A stretch of DNA of 64,000 nucleotides from Psococerastis gibbosa (taxonomy: Eukaryota > Arthropoda > Insecta > Psocodea > Psocidae): positions 41,699,039 through 41,763,038 of the forward strand of contig OZ020487.1 in the NCBI GenBank assembly GCA_963971405.1. Direction: 5' to 3'. Below the pieces are notes generated by a model. The model saw only the letters and a list, made by a program, of their open reading frames with translations. It was not told the origin of the DNA and ran no database searches. The position numbers and the translations under genes were made by a program. Below, piece by piece: positions 23,145 to 35,060 of this stretch. Position 1 is the first letter of the stretch. Every line of letters begins with the position of its first letter.

Positions 23145-23305
23145 GGTTAAATCGCGTACAAACAATTTAATGATTGCATTCGATTAACCTCTTCAATCGC
23201 CCCTACCTAGTAGGTACTTGTGTCGAGTTACGACACGTCTCCGACCGCAAGGAGTGTTGAGATTCGCACAAGTACAAGCACGCTACCTCCTTGCCACCGA
23301 AGTCA
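23145..23305 (-). repeat. SINE-3 copy
   Basis: Reverse-oriented copy running from AAGGTTAAATCGCGTACAAA through CGACACGTCTCCGACCGCAA to CACGCTACCTCCTTGCCACC. A transposon-type end CCGGTATTAAAATCGCCATG follows at 23322-23341. Confidence 0.55.
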
Positions 23306-23494
23306 CTATTATATTAACCCCGGTATTAAAATCGCCATGATCAGGCTGCCGGGGTGCAGACGCTGTAATGGATCTGTCATGGGTATAGGGTAATTGAGTC
23401 TGTGGTTTTGCATTTACCCCGAAATAGAAAAAAATATAGTTATAGTAATTAATTGTAAAAAACTCTTTTGACAACAATACCCTATATAGAACTC

Positions 23495-23592
23495 ATTATA
23501 TTGCAGTATTATGTCTGGTGTATATTGTTTAACATTAAATTAACTTTGCTTGAAGAGGTAACCTCCTCGTTATAACCGAAATTAGAGGTCAA
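23495..23592 (-). repeat. SINE-1 body fragment
   Basis: It matches the body of the copies at 3628 and 4128 (TTGCAGTATTA, TTGAAGAGGTAACCTCCTCG) but the tRNA-like head is missing. Confidence 0.4.
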
Positions 23593-23807
23593 GCTCAGTT
23601 TTTCTATATCCTCTAATTTCGCTTACACATAAACTACTGTCAAAAACAGTTTTGCTTACATTGAAACTATTTTTTAAAAACTCGGTGTAAGTGCAAGCTG
23701 TAGTTTCGTGCTTAGCTTCGTTGAAGAGGTAGGCATAATCAAGGCCGTAGCCAGAACTTTTTTTCGGGAGGGGTCCATCTGACGCCACCGGAGATAAGGT
23801 AGCCTTA

Positions 23808-24188
23808 AGCCGCCCATTCCACCGACCGGCTAGGGCTATTTACAAAAACGGTGACGTGGTAGCAGACATTCAAGACTTAGGCGGCGTTTCCACCGACCTC
23901 GCATTGCAGAATGCAAATGACATTGATGGAAATTAGAATTTTTCTTTTTACAGAAATCTATTAAATTGTTTGTACTTAACATATCCCATGACGCCATTTT
24001 TTAATTTTAGTTTGTTTGTGATTTTACTGTATGATCATTGATCAATTTTAACTATGGCATAGAGGAAAATAAACATTTCCGTCAATTCTGCAATGCGAAT
24101 TCGATGGAAACCCGGCCTAAGTCTTGAATGTCTGCTACCACGTCACTGTTTTTGTAAATAGCCCTAGCCGGTCGGTGGAATGGGCGCC
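23808..24188. mobile_element. ~380-bp Harbinger-like MITE, full copy
   Basis: The ends GCCGCCCATTCCACCGACCGG and CCGGTCGGTGGAATGGGCGCC are inverted. TTA lies on both sides (23805-23807, 24189-24191), the TWA duplication typical of PIF/Harbinger elements. The inner arms contain ACGTGGTAGCAGACATTCAA and its inverse. No transposase is present. Confidence 0.65.
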
Positions 24189-24893
24189 TTATGCATATTT
24201 AAAACTCCATTCTATCTAGTGTATGCTGCAAATATTTCGGGAAGGATTCGGACCCCCTGGACCCCCCCCCCTCCCTCTGGCTACGGTCTTGGGCATGTTT
24301 ATATTATTGGACAGTAGAGAATTTGGGAAAACTGGACTCAAATATTCGCGATCTATGCCTTGCCAGGGCATTGTGTCCGCTTTGTCCGGGTTTTTTGAAC
24401 CGCTTAATATGGTGCTCAATGCCCATCGACCAGATTCGTATATAGTCTACACAACTATCTAAATGAACAGGTTCTGCACCCGAATGGCATAAATCGTTTG
24501 CGTCCCGCATTCAGCATTGCCCAGGTTTTTCTTGATTCTCTACTTTTGGGAAGGCTAAATCTGTTAGGTGTAAATAAGCCCTATTCAGAGCAGTAGTCTC
24601 CAAGATTAAAATGCCAATCGCCAATCTTCTATAGGTAGATGATATATTTAAAGAAGAAGAAGAAACCTTATAACTTATTTTTCAACATTCCCATTTTTAC
24701 CTATTTGTGTGCCGGAAGAAATAAAAGGTAACCACGTAATGCGCCGTTTTATAAACCAAGACGTTACTCCACTCGTAAAACATAATCCACAAGCTTTGGC
24801 TTCTCTATACCTTATTTCGCAAAGTGGCCTGTACCTATATCGTTCTGCTATGTGGTTTTTTCTTTCTCATGTATTTTTCTCTCTCTTCTTTTT

Positions 24894-25802
24894 TGCTTTC
24901 CAATTTATACGTAGTATAAGGAAAGCTTTGTGACGGTCCAAATTTTCGATTCGGAGATTTCAACGGATTTGCACGTTTTAAGGTCCCAGGAACCCAAAAA
25001 AGTGGTTTTTACGAAATGTCTGTTTGTCACTCTGTTTGTCGCTCTGTCAGTCTGTATGTCTGTCTGTCTGTCTGTATGTCTGTCTGTCTGTGCGTCGATT
25101 TCCGTGTAAACTACTCGGTCGATTTTGATGAAATTTTGCGTTCACAAAAATCATACCTCGGGACCGTTTTTATTTTTATTTTGGGCCAACTCAATTTGGG
25201 GGGGGGGGGGGGTTTATTCTCAAAAAACTCCACAAAACCGTCTAAAAAAAATTATTTCTCAAAAATGGCTCCAACGATTTCTTTTGAATTCACATATGTT
25301 GTAGTCGTTATTAAATTTGAAAAAAATACGGGGGGTCACTTGCCCCTTGATAGTTTTCTTCTGGGGGTAAAAAAATAAAATAAAAAAAATTTTAATGGAA
25401 AATGACTAAAAAATAATTTTTCTGCGAAACCTTCCTATCGATGATTTCTACCTTCAGGCATGTTTTAGGTGTTAATTTGAGTAACGAAATCGGACTGGTT
25501 GCTTTCCCAAAAAAAATTTGATTTTGTGCAAAAAATGTTTTTTTTTTTAAATGATAGAAAATTCGCGCTCAAATGCATTGCGTGTCCTGCCATTATATTG
25601 CTGCGTGGTAATGTGTTGGTTTTACCTATCTAGAATTTATCTCACCTCCAGTGACGTCAGGTGGACAACCCCCCCCCCCCTCCCCCGAGATATCGGAAAT
25701 TCAACCGTAGGAAAAGTATTTTCCATGAAATTACTCATTTTCTCTATCTACTAATGTTGATAAATTGGAAAGCATGTTCGAGTAAGCTCGGACCGGTTCT
25801 TT
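24894..25802 (+). mobile_element. TGCTTTCC-family element, copy C
   Basis: Full-length copy with both termini. It has the longest and most variant TGTC/TGTT microsatellite (25016-25095), a 14-base G-run near 25197 and a C-run near 25667. Apparent frames across the microsatellite (SVCLSVCMSV) are artefacts. Confidence 0.72.
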
Positions 25803-25955
25803 GAATTTGTATCGCCATTTTTTATATATCGTATTACTCTAACATTCTAAACTGTTTTAAATTAATAGGGGGCCCCAGTACTGGCTATTCCTTTGTGGTC
25901 CCCCTACCACCAATTATTAATTATAATGATAATAATAATATTAATAATAATAATT

Positions 25956-26080
25956 CTGGCTCTACAGCCCTTGATGAGCTTGACAACACTCCTCCATTCT
26001 TCATCTCGGTTTTGTACAACGCTCCACCAACTACGGACTCCCAACGCGCGAATGTCAGTTTCAAACTCATCCTTCCAGTG
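25956..26080 (-). pseudogene. LINE C-terminal tail fragment
   Basis: Same family as the tandem fragments at 16745-17190: TTCTGGCTCTACAG..CTTGATG, ATCTCGGTTTTGTAC and ACTCATCCTTCCAGTG align closely. Short and broken. Confidence 0.5.
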
Positions 26081-26458
26081 TTATTATTAACTATTTTGCC
26101 TATTACAATATATTATATTATTACTATATTATAACTTATAACCTTACAACACTTGCATACTCATGGGAACATGTCCAGAAGTACTATACCAATGGTTCTA
26201 TTTCTCCTGCAATAAAAATAACCATGCTGAAGTTCCTTTAATGTACGGGGGTGTGAGGGGGCGCACCGGAAGGGGGTGTGTCCCTTCTCAAATAACCTGA
26301 CAAGATACACACCACCGCATCAAACCAGACTACGCTAAAAATTCCAACAGCGAACCTTTTGCTTAGTCGAACAACAAGAAAATGCTGTTTATTTGGTTAA
26401 GGGGTTTGTTATCATTTAGGCGTGTATATAAGTACCTAATGTATTTCAAGTTCAGCGG

Positions 26459-26600
26459 ACCTACTATGCCATTTAATATTAACTTAATCTGGGGGTTAAA
26501 AATGTAAACAAAATCATTTTGAATTCCATTCTAAAATTTTCTTGTTTATATTTTTAATCCCAGGTCAAATTAATACTAGACGGTCGAATTTTCTTTTGAA
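26459..26600. mobile_element. MITE remnant (TGTAAACAA..TTGTTTACA type)
   Basis: GGGGGTTAAAAATGTAAACAA faces TTGTTTATATTTTTAATCCC, flanked by CTACTATGCC-like ends. Related pieces lie at 33770-33900, 34070-34200, 42060-42205 and at the right end of 61803-62276. Confidence 0.45.
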
Positions 26601-26709
26601 TTTTAGATTAATAGACTGATAGAAAATCTGTGTATACAAAAGAAGGTGAATTAGGTACAAAGCTGTGCCAAAGGGCGGCACATCACAGTAATTATTTAAA
26701 ATTTATACA

Positions 26710-26950
26710 CGAACTGGCCGGCCGCCTTACCAAGTTGAATCCAGCGGACCAGAGCAGGTTCAAAGATGCAGATAACTTGGTAGTGTGCACAGTGCCGGTA
26801 GGGAAGCATGGTAGGACTTGTCCTGGTCACCTCCGAACTAATCGTGTGACTTCACTGTGTTTCCCAAGTGGTTCGGAATCCAGTATAATCAGGAGGTCCA
26901 CTGTCTTATGGGCCCACACCGTGGCCTGGGACTGTGTCCAACCATACTAC
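26710..26950 (+). repeat. GHLR-family repeat
   Basis: It runs from GGCCGGCCGCCTTACCAAGT through CTTGGTAGTGTGCACAGTG and CCCAAGTGGTTCGGAATCCA to CACACCGTGGCCTGGGACTG. It is nearly identical to 33279-33520, so one derives recently from the other or both from a young source. Confidence 0.55.
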
Positions 26951-27214
26951 TACTACACGAACTGAAGATGTAAAATAATAATAAATTATTTTACCAATGT
27001 TATTATCGTATAATCCCTGCAGTCGGAACCTATTAAACAGATTTTGATGTTTTTCTACGCCACTTTGGTTCTAAAAAAATTGGTCCAAAAAATTGTAACT
27101 TTATTTATAAATAGGGCGGAGGGCCTATAGGCTTTATACCTAGGTGCAAATAAATATGAATATTTTTGAATTGCAGTACCTTTAAGGATTTTTTATTTTT
27201 TGGTGAGACGAGTA

Positions 27215-27895
27215 GTAGTCTATTTTTACAGTTTCTCTACTACTTTTATGGAGATTCATCTACCTATTGAGATGGCGACCAATGTTCGGCTTCTGGAAAA
27301 TTTCTTCACAACTTTTAATTTCATTTCATTCAGCCTAAAACCACCCTCCGTTCAAAATGTTACATGTATAATATATACAGTATATATAATATTGTATGCG
27401 TATATATATCGATTTTAGAAAACACTTCCGTAAATATTATACGATTTTGATAAAACATGGTACAAAAATTGATCATACAAATGTCTTGATCGAGTTCGTT
27501 AACCAGCTAGATCCTAGATGGTGGCCGGTTAAAACCTTATATAATTTATATCTCAGTTATAATAATGGTCGCAGAGGAATGAAATAAAATCAGACTGAAA
27601 GCCCGTATTATTATCTACGATAACGGACATCAACACTTTTTACGACAAATCACCAATTTCAAGATGGCGTCCAGTCAAAGTGAAAATAATTTGATAAGTA
27701 AAAGTTCATAGTCGTCATTGCGGTTCGAAATTTGGAACACAAGAGTGTTTGGTATATTGATGTTGTGGTCGGGAGTAGAATGAAATATTTTTTTATTGTT
27801 ATCTACGCACATAGCGTAGCATATAGGAAAGCTTGCGTGGAATCACCCTACACCTGATCGGCCAGAGCCGAAAGGGATTTTGTTTTTTGAAATGT
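27215..27895 (+). repeat. R700 repeat, copy B
   Basis: Plus-orientation partner of 17606-18300. It includes GAGATGGCGACCAATGTTCG near its start and CCTGATCGGCCAGAGCCGAA near its end, and is moderately diverged from copy A. Confidence 0.6.
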
Positions 27896-28343
27896 TACGA
27901 AATTGTATTTCTCTCCAGCGATTTTAACCCATATTGTAAAGAAAGACATTTTTTGTCCCCCGAACTTTGGGCTTTCCCCGCTCTCGGTAACAAGTCTACC
28001 AGTGCCCCTGGCCCCTATCTCATTAAAACAAAATGACGCGAAAGGAAATTGTAAGAAATACGGCCAAAGTGAGTGAACACCTGAAGTCTGAACCTCTTAA
28101 TTTCTTACTCATTCTAAACACATAAGCAAAAATACACAGTCCTAACAGAATTAAACTGAGCAAAGCAATAACCCGACTGCCCCCCCCCCCCCCCCATCGG
28201 GAAGCTTGGCGCCCTGGGCCCAGTCTGCTACCTATTTATAAGAAAGAGGGCTGTTCTATAAACTATATAAACTATTACAAACACCGCATGCCTTCATGGG
28301 GGGCTGGAGCCCCTTAGCTCCCCCCATCTATGTACTACCAGTA

Positions 28344-28858
28344 GGGGTCTTCACAGTGTTGGTGTTATCGAGTTATCGAGTTAAATGTGCTATCCAAGTT
28401 AACACACAATCGTGAGCGTACCTCGGGAGTGAGTTATCAAGTTATATTTAACTGGGTAAACAACGTGGTAGTAGTCAAACGTTCGTGGCACGGTTTAAAA
28501 GAAAGTGGCAGAACTCTACTCTAGTGCCACATTTGTTTACATTTTTTTTTTCATTTTGGTTATTGTAATTGTAAGTATTTACGGTAATTGCTTGTGATAG
28601 TAGAATATACAAATAAATTTAAATACTACAAAATTTTAAACGCGTGTTTTAAATAAATAAACAAAAACAAAGATGGCGGTGGTCAAACCTGAGCTATCGA
28701 TCGCAGCGCAAGTTAAATAACACACTTAACCAACTTGGAAGTGCGTTTATGATAGCACGCTGTTTAGCTTGGTTATCGGGTTATTGGTGTGTTAACTTAA
28801 CTTGATATAACACTTTTAACTAGGTATAACTCGATAGCACGAACACTGTGAAGACCCC
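28344..28858. mobile_element. 515-bp TA-flanked MITE (GGGGTCTTCACAGTG), copy 1
   Basis: The terminal inverted repeat GGGGTCTTCACAGTGTTGGT is matched by GAACACTGTGAAGACCCC, with TA on both flanks. Subterminal repeats of TTATCGAGTTA and GTTAACACAC recur inverted. Two more full copies are at 37651 and 38837 and a diverged one at 48284-48672. No transposase; a mariner-like source is likely. Confidence 0.75.
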
Positions 28859-29439
28859 TATTATACTGTACAGAGCATGGAGACTGCTATTCTTGAGACG
28901 AGAGACACCACCCTCATTACAAGCATTCCGCCGGTAGGATGAGGGTATACAACAATGAATTAGAGGCCACCAGCCGGGGCTTACACAAAGAACTGCTGGG
29001 GCGATGAAGAGAGGCCGTCAACAGGTCTTTTGAATTCAAGGCCCCTGTGTTAAGACAACATTTTTATCAAGGGCCATTATGGCCCTATGAATGGGTCTTG
29101 AGGAGGGTTGTCTCATCATGCAGCTTTCGACTGGGTAAAGAGACCACTTGACTGTTTATGACTGCGTACCGGCGGAAATGGAAGCACCACAGGTTTTATT
29201 TGCTAATTTTTCAGTAGAAGAGAACTTTTATGGAGCCCCGCTTTGTTTTTTTTTTTTTTTTTTTTTTACACAAAGTCAAATTTCTGATGAAATTCCATTC
29301 CTAGTGTCATAAATAAGATGTTATAAAGTTGATAAAACGCTTCATTTTGGGATTAGGATATTAGGATTAGGGATAGCCTACATAGTGTGTGGTCGGGTCT
29401 AACGCCAACTGCCTCTTGTGCTGACAAAATTGGGGGTAT

Positions 29440-29650
29440 TAATGCTGACAAAATTGGGTATGGAAAAGTCGGCGGGTCAAGTTTTACGTAATAAGCGGAA
29501 GTATCTTGCACTATCAAACCTACTGTATATACACTGGATCGAGCGAGAACAAATATAAATAAACAAAAAAATAATTTCCCCCTTTTTTTTTACATTTCGG
29601 GAGGGGCTTCAGGCCCCAAAGCCCCCTCCCTGGCTTCGTGCCTGGCTAGG
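29440..29650 (-). repeat. Outer inverted-repeat arm (left) around the palindrome
   Basis: Its reverse complement aligns with 30448-30660: TTACATTTCGGGAGGGGCTT, GGATCGAGCGAGAACAAATA, GTATCTTGCACTATC and GGCGGGTCAAG are shared. The pair brackets the 440-bp palindrome. Confidence 0.55.
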
Positions 29651-29849
29651 TGTACCAGTGGCACGTGTGAAGCAGTGTACCTATTGCCGGCTGTCATAAT
29701 TGTGCGTCATTATTAGCCAATCAGAGCGCTAGTTACATGTCTTTTAGACTATTGATGGGTAAGCTCCCTGAAGTGATAAAAGACTTGTAACGGTGACTTA
29801 GAGGGCAATTGCAATGAAATTCCCAAGTAGAAGATTGAGAAGAAGCGAA

Positions 29850-29887
29850 AGAGCAATGTTGCTCTATTCTATTCTATTCTATCTCTA
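29850..29887. repeat. (TTCTA)n microsatellite
   Basis: About four to five TTCTA units just left of the palindrome. Confidence 0.6.
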
Positions 29888-30323
29888 TTTCGATGGCCAG
29901 GTGGTAGCGTGCTTGTACTTGTGCGAGTCTCTACACGCCATGCGATCGGAGACGTGTCGTAACTGAAGAGGTCAATCGAATACATTCATTGAATTGTTTG
30001 TATGCAATTAACCTTTAAAAAAATAACCATAGGCCTATACCCTATAAATAACTTAATTTAGAATATACAATGTATTTTAATATAAATATACACTTAGCTC
30101 TAGCTCTAGCTTAGTGTATATTTATATTAAAATACATTGTATATTCTAAATTAAGTTATTTATAGGGTATAGGCCTATGGTTATTTTTTTAAAGGTTAAT
30201 TGCATACAAACAATTCAATGAATGTATTCGATTGACCTCTTCAGTTACGACACGTCTCCGATCGCATGGCGTGTAGAGACTCGCACAAGTACAAGCACGC
30301 TACCACCTGGCCATCGAAATAGA
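29884..30323. mobile_element. 440-bp near-perfect palindrome built of two SINE-3-like arms
   Basis: Bases from TCTATTTCGATGGCC to the centre near 30103/30104 are repeated in reverse complement to GGCCATCGAAATAGA. The only differences noticed are in the GCTCTAGCTCTAGC centre. Each arm is a SINE-3 copy plus ~90 bp of AT-rich tail (CATAGGCCTATACCC...). The near identity means recent formation or ongoing arm-to-arm conversion. Confidence 0.75.
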
Positions 30324-30447
30324 CCCGGGGTTCTCAAGCAAAAATTTCGGTGGCTCCCTAAATTTTTTCTAACGTAGCATTGGATGGGGAGTTTTTAGCT
30401 CCTTCATTTGATCATAGCATGATCCAAATATGTTAAAACAAAGTTAA

Positions 30448-30660
30448 GTACCAGGCACGTGGCCAGGGAGGGAGCTTTGGGGGCTGAAGTCGCTCCCGAA
30501 ATGTAAAAAAAGGGGAACAAAATGATTTTTTAGTTTATTTATATTTGTTCTCGCTCGATCCAGTTTATATACAGTAGATTCGATAGTGCAAGATACTTCC
30601 GCAGATTACGGAAGACTTGACCCGCCGTTTTACTGGGGGTATTCCATACCCCCCCCCCCC
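30448..30660 (+). repeat. Outer inverted-repeat arm (right) around the palindrome
   Basis: Inverse partner of 29440-29650. It begins CCAGGCACGTGGCCAGGGAG, looking like the end of a G-run MITE, and continues into a C-run near 30650. Confidence 0.5.
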
Positions 30661-30719
30661 AACCCCCTGGTAGTTAGCTCCTCCCGAAATAAAATCCTGG
30701 CTTCGTGCTTGCTAAGTAC

Positions 30720-32285
30720 GGTAACGACTTTCCGAGTATAGCTGGGATCAGCGGTAGTGAGATCGGTCTCGCCCGATAAATATAAGACATTCATTATTAT
30801 TACACAGTCATTGATGCCATCGAACATAGCAGTATATTGGATGCACAGAGTTTTCAGATTGGTCTGACTGCAGGTTGCTGCAATACAAGCACCCACAAGA
30901 AGCACAGTGTTTCCACAGGCTGTGGCCAATGGCAAAAATAAGAAAAACAACAAAGATAAAATTATAACACAAAAGAGATATTATTCGTTGAAATTGACGG
31001 TGAGAAGTGTGAACCGCATTGGAATTTTATGAGCCTGCTAACGACATGTTATTTGTTTTAACAGGGGACAAAGCTCGATAGTTAATTCGGTGGATTAAGA
31101 GTCTGCGTGGTGGAGGTCCAGGGCAGAAAACACTCAAGTCCCGCGACACCAAAAGGGTTTTCGAGAGACGATGTTATCGTTTAGAAGCCAGCCCATCAAA
31201 ATTTGTACCACCAAAACCAATACGCTTGTCAGTTATGAGACTATTTTGGTGTTGGCTTCTGATTTTTAATGAGACGTTTTATTATTTAATTTTTTTAGTA
31301 TAGATATATTTTGACTCGTCGCGGATTAAGATTGTGGAATATTTCTTTAATTCTTGACCCAGCATGCGCAGCTGTTCTAAAATCTGGCTGACGGTAGAGT
31401 GTTCTAGGCAGGCTCTTTATTTTGGGGGAAGACTGGCTGCAGTCACTTGTGCTGCTTATTAGCTCGGCGTAAAAACGAATTAATGTATTCCACTTCTTGT
31501 ACCAGTGAAAAACAAGATGTGGGAGGCATGGCCGTCCGCAGGATGAAATATGAGGTGGGTCAAGAGCGAATCAATTTTTTTTGAAAATGCCTCAGTTTTT
31601 TGTTAAGGGGGGGGGGGCAGATATGGGATAAAGTAGTATTATAAGTTAATATAATTATAATAATTACGATGAATCCGCCCATTTATTATATTTAATATAA
31701 GTGGCCAATTGGGCAGTTTAAAAAGTTTTGCTGTAGTTTTCGCGCGATTTTGTTTAAAAGTCTAGAAAAGTTCATGTTTTTTTTTAATTCCTTGAGATTT
31801 TTATTAAAAAAAAAACATAGTAATTATGTTTTGTACCTAATTAGTACCATTTTTTCCGGGTCAATCGAGGTGGGAGGGGGGGGTGTTATAGTCTATTTGA
31901 TCATGTAGGAGGCTGAACCAAATAATTGAACTTATGGTTATTAATTATATACAATATAATAAACTATAAATATTATATATACACATATATAATTATAAAT
32001 ATATAATATATATAAATATAAATAATAATAAATATAATATATATTACATATTTATTTTTCGGACCCCTTTAAAGCCGCGCCTGTTACTCCTGGATGTGTC
32101 CTTGGTTCCAGGCATTTAATTATTGTGGGAGAACGAAATAGAACTGTTATTATTTGATTAGGTTGGGTAATTTTTCTTTGGGGATTTAGAGATAATGCGC
32201 GACCCAAGGGAATCATTTGTGGCAGCTCATGGATCATTTCAAAAGTCAGTCACTGACAGATCTGTCATCTATGACAGTTCTATGC
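30720..32285. other. Stretch without recognised genes
   Basis: It contains G-rich transposon remnants near 31605 and 31870, an (AT)-rich block at 31940-32060 and no coding signal I trust. Confidence 0.3.
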
Positions 32286-32289
32286 AGAA

Positions 32290-32520
32290 TAAGCTAACCT
32301 AGCGGGGTTAGAGCTTATAAATATAGCTCCCTTTTAAACTCAACTATACATACATGTACAATACATATAATAAATGTAGCAAGTGTGAGACTCGAACCAC
32401 CAACCTTTCAGATGAAACTATGCTACTCTATACTACGTTCTTGATCGAGAGGTCACCGATCGCATGATGTGTAGAGACTCGCACAAGTTCAAACAAGCTA
32501 CGACCATGCCATCGAAGTCC
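32290..32520 (-). repeat. Degenerate SINE-2 followed by a SINE-3 fragment
   Basis: 32290-32440 keeps TAACCTAGCGGGGTTAG and GAGACTCGAACCACCAACC of SINE-2. 32440-32520 keeps GTGTAGAGACTCGCACAAG and GCCATCGAAGTCC of SINE-3. Both are diverged. Confidence 0.4.
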
Positions 32521-33054
32521 TTAACTATATACTTGACTATGTGCTGTAGAAATTTGTCCTTTTGGCTAGAGAAGAATACTGAAGCTCATATTTCATTTGG
32601 TTGTAGGCTCATCATGGGCGTTATGTAGAAATTTCCCTATCTTACACTTAAATCTGTGTCTGACCTAAGTGAAAAAAAATGCAGTCACATCTTATTACTT
32701 TAGGTGCCTATAAGTGAGATTATCATTGTGTCTTAGGGCGAGATGTGGGTCTGATTGTTGAATTGCGAGCTAGCTGTGAAGGTATGGGCCCAACATTCCA
32801 GGTATGTGGAGATTATGTAATATAAATCTTAGCGTCCCCCGAGATGCATATCAGCGCACTGGAATCTACGGTAAGACCTAACGTGTGTCCAGAGGCGTAC
32901 AACTACCATCCCCAAAATTGAAGAATTCGAGTTCGAGTGGATACGGTGCTGAGACAATGCAATAATCAGCAAAGTCAGCAAATTCTTCCTGCAGCCGGAT
33001 CATGACGATTTTAATACCGGGGTTAATATAATACCATGTCACGTGAATGCCTCT

Positions 33055-33262
33055 TATATATCGAAGGTAGGCGATCTTCTTGGCAATTTGGACCTTGGAG
33101 TCTGCTGCTCTGAAAAAGGAAATCGTGCTCATGCCAAACCAATAATGCCGCAGGATTTTCAACCGCAGAATGTTCTTCTTCTGCTGGGAGCACTCTTACT
33201 TCTGTCTTCCCTTGGATTATTACATGCAGAAGGCCATACTTTGCGTTTGTAGGCTGATGTAA
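33055..33262 (-). pseudogene. LINE C-terminal tail fragment, frameshifted
   Basis: Minus-strand frames carry LKILRHYWFGMSTISFFRAA followed by DSKVQIAKKIAYLR, preceded in another frame by IQGKTEVR. This is the typical KNLR.W.G....LFRAAVSKV.IA..IANLR tail of arthropod LINEs. A plus-strand frame with a hydrophobic LLLLGALLLLSSLGLL stretch is its antisense shadow. Confidence 0.55.
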
Positions 33263-33278
33263 CTTACCTATTTATCTG

Positions 33279-33520
33279 CCGGCCGCCTTACCAAGTTGAA
33301 TCCAGCGGACCAGAGCAGGTTCAAAGCTGCAGATAAATTGGTCGTGTGCACAGTGCCGGTAGGGAAGCATGGTAGGACTTGTCCTGGTCACCTCCGAACT
33401 AATCGTGTGACTTCACTGTGTTTCCCAAGTGGTTCGGAATCCACTATAATCAGGAGGTCCACTGGAGTCCTATGGGCCCACACCGTGGCCTGGGACTGTG
33501 TCAAACCATACTACTACTAT
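33279..33520 (+). repeat. GHLR-family repeat
   Basis: Nearly identical to 26710-26950. It begins GCCGGCCGCCTTACCAAGTT and ends CCTGGGACTGTGTCAAACCA. Confidence 0.55.
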
Positions 33521-33618
33521 CTATTTATCTGAATGCGCTACGAGATTGCCGCATGCTCTCTGCGTACCTCAGAAAAACTAATGCTTCTGTTTAAGCTCAA
33601 GCGGTCATGATAATTATT

Positions 33619-34192
33619 TATAGTATGGCAACCATGCTGTAGAAAGCGGTGTAAGATTGACATTGTTATTATTAGGCCTAAAGGGGAGGTTTCGGGGTAG
33701 ACGGGCTATTGTTTTTTTTTTTTTAATAATTTGTTTTGATTAATATACTCCTCCAGCTGTGGGTCTACTATGGCGTTTAGCATTGACTTATTCGTGGGTT
33801 TAAAAATGTAAACAAAACAATTTGGAATAGTTCTTTCCATTTTAAAATTCTCTCCTTTACATGTATAATCCCAGGTTGAGATTTAAAATACTCGCCCTAT
33901 TATTTATAGTATATGGTAACCATGCTGTAGAAAGCGGTGTAAGATTGACATTGTTATTATAAGGCCTAAAGGGGAGGTTTCGGGGTAGACGGGCTAGTGT
34001 TTTTTTTTTTTTTAATAATAATTTGTTTTGATTAATATACTCCTCCAGCTGTGGGTCTACTGTGCCGTTTCGCATTGACTTATTCCTGGGTTTAAAAATG
34101 TAAACAAAACAATTTTGAATAGTTCTTTCCATTTTAAAATTCTCTTCTTTACATGTATAATCCCAGGTTGTGATTTAAAATAATCGCCCTAT
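33619..34192. repeat. Tandem duplication of a ~285-bp unit
   Basis: Unit 1 (about 33619-33900) and unit 2 (about 33903-34192) share GCTGTAGAAAGCGGTGTAAG, TAGACGGGCTA, CTCCTCCAGCTGTGGGTCTA and TTACATGTATAATCCCAGGT in the same order. Differences are few, including the length of a T-run, so the duplication is fairly recent. Confidence 0.65.
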
Positions 34193-34357
34193 AGTAGGCC
34201 CGCAGGTGGAGTAACCTGTTACGCAAAAATGGCAGAAAGAAGAAAGAATTCCTTTTTTTGGGGGATTTCACCGGACGTACACCCTTATTCTCGCTTCTCG
34301 GTACGCTGGAGGGGCACTTGTCCTGGCCAGGACCTCGTTATGTTTGCTTTGTTTGTT

Positions 34358-34790
34358 TATATTCCAACGCCTACTTTCAGAATTTCTGCTTTTAAGCAAT
34401 CTTGTCAGCCTGACGGGGGAAGTGAGTCTGTTTCGTAACTTGAGACATCCTAAGGGTAGACTCCTTCACGTTAAGGAGAAGGGGAGATGACTTACAGGGT
34501 GGACGGTGGACCTCCTGATTATAGCGGATTCTGAACCACTTGAATTTGAATTGAATTGAATTATTATTGGATACAGTAATACGATACTTGGGGAACATAG
34601 TAAAATCACTCGATTAATTTGGAGGTGACCAGGACTCGACACGGACTGACTGGTAGTCTCAAAGCATTGTCATGTCCCAGCATCATGTTCCCCTGCCAAG
34701 TGTCAACGCTGTGCAGACTACCAAGTATATGCTGCAGTTTTGAGCAGGTTTTCTTTTAGTGGGTTCAACGTGGTGTGGCCGTTGGACCTC
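34358..34790 (-). repeat. GHLR-family repeat, full length with a small insert
   Basis: It runs from TTCCAACGCCTACTTTCAGA through the family core to CAACGCTGTGCAGACTACCA and GTGGGTTCAACGTGG. A ~45-base insert (GAATTGAATTGAATTA...) interrupts the CCACTTG..GGGGAAC site. Confidence 0.5.
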
Positions 34791-35060
34791 TTTAAGTGGG
34801 CGCCTATGAATGAATAGTAAAGCGTATGACCCCCACTGGCGTGAAAACTGTCCCCTTTGTTTTAACAAGCGCAGGATGAGTACCTACGTGGTTGCCCGGG
34901 CCCCAGCTGTGAGACATATCTGGCTTATATACCAAACGACAAACTGTGTGGTCATCCGCCTGTGCACTAATGTGCCTGCCTGTGCCATTTTTAATAAATT
35001 TTGTAACAAATTATTGTGCGGCACGGGGGAATTTATGTTCTTTTATTTTAAAGTATTTTT

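Noticed and set aside
25016-25378. 120-codon frame with Cys/Ser/Val-rich repeats
   Set aside because: It is the translation of the TGTC microsatellite inside a TGCTTTCC-family element; other copies do not keep the frame.
33043-33252. Plus-strand frame with a hydrophobic leader-like stretch (LLLLGALLLLSSLGLL)
   Set aside because: It is antisense to a recognisable LINE tail on the minus strand.
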